NCBI GenBank assembly: GCA_007026445.1
Contig: VDMD01000070.1
Span: forward strand, 62,001 to 126,000
Origin: Schizophyllum amplum
Lineage: Eukaryota; Basidiomycota; Agaricomycetes; Agaricales; Schizophyllaceae
Direction: 5' to 3'
Length of the DNA: 64,000 nt
Below are positions 1 to 9,424 of this stretch, piece after piece (within the stretch, counting starts at the first letter, position 1; each line of letters opens with the position of its first letter). Under the pieces are notes generated by a model. That model ran no database searches and was not told the DNA's origin. It saw nothing but the letters and a program-made list of their open reading frames with translations. Position numbers and translations under genes: made by a program.

Positions 1-129
1 AGCTCCATGTATACTATGGCGATCAACAAGGTCTCGAACCCCATCTGCTGGTGCCCCCAGACGCTCTCGGGTGCCGTGACATGGTTCAACATCAAGCGCA
101 ACATGGGCCTGTGCGAGATCGTCGTCTAA
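1..129 (+). CDS. 3' end of an unidentified gene (partial)
   Basis: The first 129 bases read as one open frame, from base 1 to TAA at 127-129, and end in ...NMGLCEIVV. The sequence contains MAINKVSNPICWCPQTLSG and WFNIKRNMGL, and its codon choice is GC-rich like the neighbouring genes, so it is probably the last exon of a gene that starts before the window. I do not recognise the family. It could instead be a chance frame, because only 42 codons are visible. Confidence 0.4.
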   Translation, partial: SSMYTMAINKVSNPICWCPQTLSGAVTWFNIKRNMGLCEIVV

Positions 130-373
130 TTGGTGAGTCTCCCCTTGACGCCCCGCTCGCCTGGAATGCTTACTTATGCCAAGGCAGGTGCAGTCACCGT
201 CTTCTTGCTACAAAACTACGAGTTGGACCGTAGATATTGCTGTGAACCCCTGTACTGTCTCAAATACCAATGTTGACCATATGTTGCTCGCTACGTTATC
301 ATACTGTAAGGGAACATCCGAAGCGCCTTCCTTCGCCATAAACGAGGGGATGACTAAGCGGAATGATGAGTAA

Positions 374-409
374 GCAACGAAATTGACCGCGCGCGGTCAA
401 TTTCGTTGC
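374..409. repeat. Perfect 36-bp palindrome
   Basis: Bases 374-409 equal their own reverse complement over all 36 positions. The arms start GCAACGAAATTGACC and the centre is GCGCGC at 389-394. The next bases outward (A at 373, G at 410) do not pair. The 130-680 interval shows no other gene or element, so this is the only structured feature in it. It could be a small foldback element or a dyad binding site; nothing in the sequence decides which. Confidence 0.9.
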
Positions 410-680
410 GCTGACATAAGCGCGTGTGGCACTCGCCAATCCCATCTTCCAACATGTCTTCCCCACATCGGGGCGAGCTCCGCCGGCCAGCTTCACGCCC
501 AACAGCAGCCTTGTTGCGCGTTCCTTACCTCACGATGGAGCCACTTGACCAGCGGCAAATTTCTGAGACCGACAGCAGCGCTTCGCGCCAGAGCGCTGTA
601 CACCCGCCCGCCTGCATATAGAAGATGCTGGACGTCGTTCGGGCTGAAACCAACCCCCTTGCACCCTGCTTCCGAGTGCG

Positions 681-1377
681 ATGACTGCGGACGACATAAC
701 AGCTCTGCTCTCTCAGCTTTCGTTGCCCTCGACTCCGCCGAGCACTCCAACTCCAGCACCAATTCCGAGCTCCCTTACCGTCTCCCTCAGTCCCAGCAAG
801 ACAACGTATGTGGTCTTTGTAGGACATCGCCCCGGGGTCTACAACTCGTGGTGCGTACTATGTCTGCCTTCTCAAATGGATCCACTGACGCTCGGGCAGG
901 TCGGAGTGCCTAGCGCAGACGAAGGGCGCTCCCCACAATTCGTACAAGGGGTACGCATCCTTCGCCGCGGCAGAGCGCGCCTACTCCGCCGCCAAAGCCC
1001 GCGGGCTGGTTTGCACCGCGGAGATGCGTGCAGCCAATGTCCGCCGAGTCATCAGACGCCAGCTCCTGACCCTCGAAGACCTACCCCTCTGCACGCACTT
1101 CCTCGAAGATGCAACCAGCAAGGCCATGGCTTCAGACATGTCTCGCTACTACGTTGTATATGCGGGGATCCAGCCCGGTGTCTACTTGACCTTGTAAGTC
1201 ATTGCCTACTCTTGTTTGCATTTTCAGCTCACCGCGCTCGCCAGTCATGAATGCTCGTTCCTCACGAGCGGGTATAAGGGCTCCGTTCATCGCAGTTTTG
1301 ATACGCGCGAGGCCGCTACGCAGTCGCTGGAGCGCGCGTTTGCGGAACGCAAGGTGGTGAAGTTCGTGTTGCAGTAA
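681..1377 (+). CDS. Protein with two RNase H1 N-terminal-like (caulimovirus VI-type) domains
   Basis: Exons are 681-850, 900-1193 and 1245-1377, giving 198 aa in one frame. After a Ser/Pro-rich leader, residues ~45-90 (TYVVFVGHRPGVYNSW, SEC, GYASFAAAERAY) and ~145-190 (YYVVYAGIQPGVYLTF, HECSF, GYKGSVHRSF) each show the pattern of the small RNase H1 N-terminal / viroplasmin fold: an aromatic strand, G-x-x-PGVY, W/F-x-E-C and a K-x-F/Y loop. In RNase H1 this fold binds RNA-DNA hybrid or dsRNA. No RNase H catalytic domain follows, so this is probably a stand-alone nucleic-acid-binding protein. The third-exon acceptor at 1244 was chosen because it restores the HEC motif; an upstream AG at 1227 loses the frame. 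Confidence 0.7.
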
Positions 1378-1514
1378 AGTACAATAAGGAATGAATGTGC
1401 CGTCCATACATACGATAAATGCATCTTGAAGGCAGCTTTGGCATATAATATGGACCCGCGTGCAGCCCACCAACATCCTGACACCTCAACGGCAGCGGGT
1501 CTGAGGACACCCTC

Positions 1515-2039
1515 CAAGGGGGGTGCGGAATTTTAATCCGGCACCGGGGGTATGGTAGGTAGGGGTCTCCCTCCAGCCCTTAAGCCGAAAGTGACCCCTA
1601 CTTAAAATATTCAATTTACTGCCATTACTGGTATAAATATACTTCAAACTACTGTAGTAGGGGTATGACTTATTATTTCCAGCTGTTTCCAGCTATTTGT
1701 GGGTAAAATGTCCCCTAAATAGCTCATTATAACCCATGTTGTGAAGATGTCATACATTTTGCCAGAAATCACATGACTTTTGCCTGGCCCTGAATTATTC
1801 ATTTTGTTGATATATTGCTGACTGCTTGAGTCTGAAGCAATATATAGACTTAGAGCATCACTTTCTGCTCATGGGATAGCCAGATATTCACCCAAAAATG
1901 CATATATGGCCACCAGCAGGCCACACGGGACCTATCACGTGACTTGTGCCTGATGACGTGTATAGGTAGGTAGGGGCCCAGAAGGGCTTAGTACAGAAGT
2001 AGACCCCCGGTAAATTAATAAAATTCCGCACCCCCCTTG
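1515..2039. mobile_element. hAT-like non-autonomous element (MITE), 525 bp, with 8-bp TSD
   Basis: The element begins CAAGGGGGGTGCGGAA at 1515 and ends with the reverse complement at 2039; the terminal inverted repeats match for about 21 bp. Both sides are flanked by the identical octamer ACACCCTC (1507-1514 and 2040-2047). An 8-bp target duplication and a CA...TG outline are what hAT elements leave. The interior is AT-rich, has no substantial open frame, and carries GGTAGGTAGGGG near both ends in direct orientation, a possible subterminal binding site. With no transposase inside it must have been moved in trans. Confidence 0.85.
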
Positions 2040-2047
2040 ACACCCTC

Positions 2048-3044
2048 AGTTGAAAGGCCGGTGAATGGAACGAGAGCTGTTATGTCGAGCTGCGAGCGCC
2101 ATCCTTCAATGACCCAATGTCTAACGGATAGTGACAAGTCATGCATCGTATAGTACACATGTCTAACTATACTTCATTGATCTCCCATAGCAAGGAATAC
2201 ACGGCGGCACATTCGAAAGCCATCGGAGTTCCGTCTTGTATCTTCAAACAACTCGCTCAAATGCTTGTTTGACTGGCGCGTTGAAGTAAAATGGCCTCGA
2301 AGCGATCTGACATTGACGAGTTGACGCACGGCTGATAGATAGAACGATTACAGGACATGTGTAGGACTTTTTGCTCATTTTCTAGTAGATTATGAAGACC
2401 TCAAAGCCTTAGCGGAGACATCCCGGCACCGCCGCGCCACTACATGTCGAATTTTTTTTTGTCAAGAACTGCCTCGGAATTGATATGAAAGTATTGGTAT
2501 ACATCTAAAGCAGTACTGTGAAGGCGGAACGGCCGCAGGATTGACTTGCGCGGTCGTGAATGTAGCATTTGACCATCCGCGCGCCCAATCACAAGAGGAC
2601 CCAACGTGCAGCAAGTACCCCCAGACAAGCAAAGAAAGCGGAATACTGCACTGACACTACGTCTCTATGATATACTGTCAGCACGTATGCATATGTCCCG
2701 ATGGTGGGTCTCTATTCAGGTGGCGCGCTCGGGAGGGGCTTAGCATAAATACACACGGGAACTCATCCAGAGACCGTCAAGCGGCCTAGAGCATAAGATA
2801 TCACTGTATTCTATACAGCGCACACAATTCCGAGGGCTGTATGCACTTATAACGATGGAGATGAGAGTGACTTTGGTGCGATGGCTGAAAGTCAACCGTG
2901 GGAATCGGTTCAGAACGGCGGCTGCACGTGCAGCACGCGCTCCGATTCGAATCGCGCCTTGTCTCCGCCCGTCAAAATGCGCCGTTTAAGATGCTCAGCT
3001 CGCCAGTTTTCAACGTTCCCTCATCCTCCCACTCCCACCTTGCC
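2048..3044. other. Intergenic, no gene seen
   Basis: No frame with coding character and no long repeat was found between the hAT-like element and the next start codon. The ATG codons at 2898 and 2991 are in frame with the downstream gene and could be alternative starts for it. Confidence 0.5.
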
Positions 3045-4208
3045 ATGGCCGCCCCCAACCCTGACAGCTTCATTCCCTTCTCGGTCTTCACCATCAATGG
3101 CCAGAGCATCGCCTACATGCCCAACGACACAGGCGACCCCTCTCTGCTCATCGCTTTCGCGCGCGACCAGCCCGCGATGTTCGCCAGCTTCTTCCCGACC
3201 GTCGACATCCACGCCTTACTCAACAGAGACTTCACGGTCCTGATTGAGCCCGACCCCACCGTCTTCAATGCCAACGCAGATATGTCGGTCGATGACCCGG
3301 CCGCCAGTCCCGCTCCCTCAACCGCTCCAGACGACGGCAATTCTTCCGACGAGGACGAAGCCAAAGCCAGCATTTCTCCCTCCAAGCCGGTGGACCCCAA
3401 GCTCCTTGCCGAGTTGTACGTGCTTCATTGACTGTCATTGATCATCGCAACTTACACGAATATTTGTCAGCCGCGCGACGCAAGCAGCGCTGGACGGCCA
3501 TACATTGGATTTTGCACAGCTGGTGCGCACCGGCCAGTGTCGTCTCCACTCCTCATACCGGTGAGTCTGGTGCTGCAAGTCAGTCATGATCCCAGATTGA
3601 TGTTCATTGGCAGCGACGATTACCTACGTCGTGCCGCGGAGGATCGCGAACGAGTCTTCACATGGGACCAACGTCGGGCGGTGCCGCCACGACCTCACAC
3701 TCTGAGGGGTGACGCCTATCGGTTAGTTTCTGCGACTGATCTCTGATTGCTGGCTGACGCCGTTATGCAGCAGCTTCCTAGCGAGTCAGGCGCTCCCGCC
3801 TTACGTCCCCGCCACCCGCATTGCAGCAGGCTTTGTGCCGCGTGAGCATCCTTTGATGTCGACGCGTCCTGTTGGCACGCAGAATGTCAAGGGCGGTACG
3901 TTTATGTGGCGCTTGACGTGCAACCCAACGTCTGCCGACCTCGCATACAGCACCATCGGAACGACGGTTGTGCCCGAAGTAGGAAGGTCAGTATATACCT
4001 CTATCAAGTTCATATTCTCTACTGACAGCCTTCATCCAGGGAGTACTCGTTCGACGAGCTCTACCCGGAGAGCAGCTTTGATGATGTACCGCCACCGTAC
4101 AACAGCTCGCCATTGCGGGGGGATAGCTCGGTCTGGGCCAGCTCGTCAACCGCGGCGTCTCCGTTGCCGGCGTCGCAGGACTCGAACCTTAGCTTTGAAA
4201 AGAAGTAG
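3045..4208 (+). CDS. Hypothetical protein, 317 aa, five exons
   Basis: Exons are 3045-3415, 3471-3560, 3614-3721, 3771-3986 and 4040-4208; all splice sites are GT-AG and the sum is an exact multiple of three. ATG 3045 was chosen because it sits in a strong context (GCCATGG); an in-frame ATG at 2991 would add 18 residues. The N-terminal ~90 residues look folded (IPFSVFTINGQSIAYMPN, FFPTVDIHALLNRDF). They are followed by an acidic Ser/Pro linker, then FRATQAALDGHTLDFAQL and a C-terminal part with MWRLTCNPTSADLAYS and a Ser-rich tail. I see no catalytic motif, signal peptide or membrane segment and do not recognise the family. Confidence 0.7.
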
Positions 4209-4475
4209 TGGTGTACGCTTATAGTCGGACTTTTACGTTGTATCGCATATGTTTCTTGGACATATTTTGTAGCCTATGCATGCCCTATTGATCTTGTGCA
4301 TTGACATATGTGTGAGCGAGCGTCCCTTGGTCTTGTTTTTGTGAAATTCTGGTAAATACAATGAGCCTACCTAAAAAGGTAACAGTCCAAGCACGCGTTG
4401 GGTGGTCACGTCTGCCTTCGTTGACGATCATGTCTGTTTCTGCCAACTCGACCCTTACTCCTCCCTCTTTGAATT

Positions 4476-7400
4476 ATGCCAGCTCGTCGTGCCCGGGACG
4501 ATGTCAGCGTGTGGAACGACTTCGACTTGGCGGCTAACTACGAGAACGCGCCTGACCTGCATTACTCGCTGTCCGCCGATGGGACGCGTATTAACTGCCA
4601 GCCTTTGGATTTCATCCCACCCCCCACCAAGAAGCGGAAGGTCTGCGAGCTAAGCGCGCCTCACAAGCGATGGAATCCAATGGAGACCGAAGGGGACGAC
4701 CAGTTCAGCTTCCCGGAGTCCATGGAAGACTGGTCTACGCCTCAAGAGCAGATCTGTGATGAACCGACGCGCAAACGCTCGTCCGGGGTGCGTGTTATGC
4801 TCCATTGTACATGGCTGTGTCTGACTTACTCATAGGAGGATCCCATGAAGACGTGGCGCGACATTTACGAGCAAGATTTCTTGCACGAGATGATGTGGGG
4901 CGAGGGCCTGCGGTACTCCCAGGACTCCCCGCAATGCACGATGTGCCACGCATTCTATAACCCTACCTATAGTTCTTCTGCCGCAAGCACGGCGTCCCCG
5001 CCCGCGTCAGCAGACGACGATCCACCTCTACCCAGTCTGGATCCCCCGCGTCCCGTAGGAGAGGTCTCCCAGATCTTCTGCTGCTGGGAATGCGGAGACT
5101 TCCTCCAATGTCAAGACTGCTGCATCGAGAGACACCGTACCATGCCACTCCACGTCATACAGGTTAGTGCGCATCCTTGCTCTGCGGTAATAGCTGTGCT
5201 TACAGCCTGCCAGTCATGGTCAGGCGCATACTGGCGGAAGACCACGCTTGCAGACATGGGCCTCATCTACCAGGTCGGGCATGGGGGTCTCCCATGCGTC
5301 TGTCCGGAGTCAGCCGTGCGCACGATGGTCGTCCTCGACAACGTGATTCATACAGTCCGCTACCGCTTCTGCTCATGTCGCGGCCTGCGCTCCTTGAACG
5401 CGGTCCGCCAGTTATTGCGAAACCGCTGGTACCCGGCAACCGTCACGGATCCCGAGACCTGCATCACATTCAACGCGCTGGATTTGTTCCGCCTATCAGC
5501 TATGCATGCGAACGTAAACGTCAACAATTGGCTCAAGGCAATGGAGGAACGAACTGACGCGCTGAAGCTCAGCAAAGTCCCGGTATGTCCGACTGCCTTG
5601 GCCGATGATGCAAATGCTGACAAGATGGTATAGGATCGGCGCGCCGCTTTTCATCGCGTGTTCCGGCAGTACTCCTTCCTTCTGCGCGCGAAGCGTTTTG
5701 GTCGAGGAAATGACAGGAGCGGTCTGCGCGGAACTCAGCAGGGTGGGCTTGCATGGCGGTGCTGGGCTTGTCCGCGGGAAGGCGTCAATTTGCCAGAGGG
5801 GTGGCGCGACGTGGATGAGAGCGAAGCGTGCGTTGCTTCGTTTTTCTTTCACTTCTACATCTAACATATCACCCTCATAGCTACCTTTATCGGCCAACAC
5901 TCGCGTTTGACGCCAACTTCCGGCTGAAAAACCTCATCCGGCAGAACGAGCGCACGGATCCCGAGCTCGGCGACGGCTTGGGATACTTTGTCAAGAAGGA
6001 GGAGTATGAAGAGCATGTAGCAACATACGTCAACGAAGTCGATGTAAGTCTCCGCTTTTCCCTCAAAGACTGTTCAACTAACACACCACCAGATCAGTAC
6101 ATGCATCGCGTTTCAAGCGCTTGTCGAGAAGGACACCAAAGCGACGACTGGACTACGCGTCTCTGGGGTTGGCGGCGCCATCTGCGCTCGCCACGAACTG
6201 GTCCAACCTCATGGCCTAGCAGACTTGCAAAAGGGCGAGCGGTATGTCAACGTGTCGATGTGCTTACCCTTTATCTTACGGTTCCACCAGGTACTGCAAC
6301 ATGGACTATATCTTGCTGTCCGTCATCGCGGTGCTGGGCTATGCGGCACTGACAGTCTCCTACGACATAGGCTGTCAGTATATGATCAACTTCTTCGACC
6401 GTATGAAGAAGGTCCCGCGGGCTCTGCGACGTGATCAAGACGCCCTCGACATTATCTTTGGGTTGCCGGTATGGCACGGTGGGATTCACGAAGAGATCTG
6501 CCGAACGCGTCACTCGCTCAAGTACCACGACGGGGTCGGCCGAACGGACGGCGAGGCTATTGAACGGATCTGGTCCCTGCTGAATCCGATGGCATGGGCG
6601 ACGAAGTATATGGGTGCTGGTGCACGCCACGATTGGTTGGAGGATAAGGTTGACAGCGTCAACTTTGGCAAGCTAGTGGGCCTAGGCACGTCCCGCTCTC
6701 GTGCGATTGAAATCAACCTGACCTTTTCTTCCAGTATATCTTCTGGCTCGTCGTTACATCGTCGCGACAGATGAACTGCGGGTTCAGGTCGACTCTTTCC
6801 GCATGATATGCAAGGCCATCGAACCCGAGGTCCTTCAGCGCTGGAAGGCCAATCTCAACGCGTGGAAGAAGGATCGCTCGCTTCCTTGTCCGTATACGGC
6901 ACCCATCATAGGTAAGTCAACATCATATTGGCTCGTGCGCGCAATATTGAAAATGATCCAGAGGGTCTGTCGGAGGCCGAAGTACGCCGCTCGCTCGACC
7001 GAGAGGAGCTCGAGGAGATCAAGGCGGGGCGCGCGGGTGTTGAAGGGACTTCGCAGACAGCATTCCTGGTAGCGGGTATGCGTCTCGAGGACGCGCAGTA
7101 CGTTTCTGTTGCAGATTGAAGAACGAGACTGCTGACGTCGCTTTTGCAGGCGTCGAATCATTGCTGACTCGGCCGGCCGTGCTGTATTACCCATGAACGT
7201 CGAGGGTCTGATCAACAATCGCCGACGGTCGCTTCTCGATAAGCTCAAGCCCTTCAACGATCTCCTTAAATGCCACATACCTGGCGCGCCGTCCCTCGCA
7301 TACGACAATGTCACCGATAAGGCCGTCGACCCCGAGCATATCATGATCATGATGCCGTCGCGCCTGCCCAAGGAGAAGCAGCGCATGACTTGTGCGGAGG

Positions 7401-8342
7401 GTCTTCCTGAGAAAGAGCTTCAGCTCCGCCGGGCTAAGGGACGTGACGCGCTGCAGTCCCTTCGCAAGAAGCTGCATGCAAAACAGTACTATATCGAGTA
7501 CCGCAACAAGACATTGACGGGACAGAAACAGAACACGCGCGCTCGCACCATGCTCCTGACTCTTCAAGAACGTATCGATTCCGACGCGGAGGCGTACCGG
7601 GCTGCCCGCGCGGCCATTCTCAGCTTGCGCGGTGTGGACGACGACCCCGAATTTCCCAAACTCCTCGCCAAGGATTTACAGCTGGAAGGCGAGCTGACGG
7701 AGCTCGACGACGATGCAGCACGTTGATTGGCTGCAGCTGGTCGCCAGCGCGCGCGCCACATTCATGTATCCACGAGTAGGCACACGATGTCGTGGATTTG
7801 GACCGCCAACGGCATCTACTCGGACACGTCCATCGACAAGGACGAGGTCGAGAAAAGTAAGCTGTATCCAATTGTTTCCGTACGGGCATTACTAATGTCT
7901 ATCAGCTATACAGCATCTCTGGGCAAGGGCAATGGCACGCAAGGATCGCTGGGTGGAAGAGGCGGAGCTGCTACGCGAGGACATGCGTCGCTGCCTACGC
8001 AGTTTGGAGTCAGAGGCGGATGCATGGCTGACTCGTGCGGATGTGGACCTTGGTCGCGGCGCCGGCTATCACTCGGGCACGCGGGCATACGCGATGAGGC
8101 ACCACGCGCAGTGGATACAGCTACGGGACCACTTCCGCCACGTATGGAACCGGCCCATGGGCACCACCAAACGTCGCATATTCGAACGATGGCAAGAACT
8201 CAACGACAACGCCGATGTATGGCTCGCAGAGTCTCAGGCCCTGCTTGGGTTTGAGGAGACTGCGGACGAGCCTGCACAGGACGCGGCGGGAGACGAACCA
8301 CAGGAGAGTAGAGGCCAGTCAACGAGCGCAGCACCGGCGTAA
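4476..8342 (+). pseudogene. KDZ-superfamily transposase with CxC2 cysteine cluster, one in-frame TGA
   Basis: Eleven exons (4476-4787, 4836-5162, 5214-5582, 5634-5827, 5881-6043, 6093-6241, 6291-6700, 6735-6911, 6962-7097, 7150-7856, 7906-8342) give 1,127 codons in one frame. Order: an N-terminal basic signal (TKKRKV); a CxC2-type zinc cluster (CTMC, CCWEC, CQDCC, then W-x-G-x-YW and QVGHGG); and the KDZ DDE core with the acidic residues in FDANFRL, SYDIGCQY and DGEAIERIWS, plus the ICARHE and QKGERY motifs. A C-terminal helical region follows (SWIW, WARAMARKDRW, LLREDMRR). Codon 938 (7724-7726) is TGA; reading resumes in the same frame with the conserved RARHIHVSTSRHTMSWIW stretch. A 15-nt intron at 7722-7736 would also bypass the stop but is implausibly short. 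I could not find the element's terminal repeats, so its ends are unknown. Confidence 0.88.
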
Positions 8343-8359
8343 GGAGAAGCGGGCGAGTA

Positions 8360-9010
8360 GCGTGAGGTGGAGCGTGAGGGCGGCAGGAGGAGGAGCGCGA
8401 GGGCGGCAGGGGGAGGAGCGCGAGGGCGGCAGGAGGAGGAGCGCGAGGGCGGCGTGACGCGGATCACACAGCGAGCGGCACCAGGAGGAGGAGCGCCGAG
8501 AGGAGCGAGCGCGAGAGCGGCAGGAGGAGGGCAAGAGCGGCGTGTAGAGGAGCACGAGGGCGGCAGGAGGAGGAGCGCGAGGGCGGCGGGAGGAGGAGCG
8601 CGAGGGCTGCAGGAGGAGGAGTGCGAGGGTGGCAGGAGGAGGAGCGCGAGAGCAGGAGCGCGAAGGTGGCAGGAGGAGGAGCGCATGGCGAGCGGCATCA
8701 GGAGGAAAAGCGCCGAGAGGAGCGAGAGGACGCGCGTGAGGAGGAGCGAGAGGAGGAGCATGAGGAGGAGCAAGACGAGGAGCAAGACGAGGAGCGCGCG
8801 AGCAGCACAAGGATGAGGAGCGGCGAGAGGAGGAGCAAAAGTAGCACGAGCGCGAGACCAGTGCGAGGAGGAGGAGCACCGAGAGGAGCGAGGGAGCGAG
8901 GAGCGCGAGCGCGAGAGCGGCAGGAGGAGGGCAAGAGCGGCAGGAGGAGGGCAAGAGCGGCGTGAGGAGGAGCACAAGAGCAGGAGCGCGAGGGCGAGGA
9001 GGAGCGCATG
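8360..9010. repeat. Purine-rich GC minisatellite
   Basis: About 650 bp of imperfect tandem units built from GGCAGGAGGAGGAGCGCGAG and shorter GAGGAGCGCGAG blocks follow the KDZ stop codon directly. The top strand is almost all A/G apart from GCG and GCAC interruptions. Several frames stay open on both strands for 100-250 codons purely because of this composition; I treat none as a gene. Such tracts arise by slippage and often mark recombination or stalled replication. Confidence 0.9.
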
Positions 9011-9240
9011 GCCAGCGGCACGAGGTGGAGCGTGCAGCGAGCGGGTGCCCGAGGAACGTCCACAGGGCCATACGATGGATCAGGGCGCATGGCACGGGAT
9101 ATACCTGGGGGGACAGGCGCTATTGTGAGCCCAGGAGGGCCGGCAGCGATGCAGGCGACGTCCGGACAGCGCACGGGCTGCCCGGCGCCAGTCGCGTGGT
9201 TGGAAAGAGGTCGGCAATCACCGAAATGGGTTGGAAACAC

Positions 9241-9400
9241 AGTAAATACATTATATACCGCTTTACCATTAAAATAGGCTCCAAGCCTGCCTGGAAACTG
9301 CTTAAAGGGCCTGGATATAGGCTTATAAGCCAGAAACCTCTTATGCCTGCCTTTAACAGGCTAGTAGCCTCTGCCTGTCAATTTAGCCTAACCATCCCCT
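9241..9400. repeat. AT-rich segment with three AGGCT/AGCCT inverted pairs
   Basis: The composition switches sharply from GC-rich to AT-rich. Three short inverted repeats share one core: 9276-9288 (AGGCT-CCA-AGCCT), 9320-9331 (GGCTTATAAGCC) and 9358-9370 (AGGCTA-G-TAGCCT). The segment separates the minisatellite from the large open frame at 9425 and may be a fragment of an unrelated insertion or the 5' control region of that frame. Confidence 0.5.
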
Positions 9401-9424
9401 GGTTAACTCCATGGTCTGTTCAAA

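Noticed and set aside
7722..7736. 15-nt GT-AG intron bypassing the TGA in the KDZ gene
   Set aside because: It keeps the frame but is far below the ~45-60 nt of all other introns here; a nonsense mutation is simpler.
8234..9095. Two ~250-codon minus-strand frames and a plus-strand frame
   Set aside because: They are the translation of the purine-rich minisatellite in different phases.
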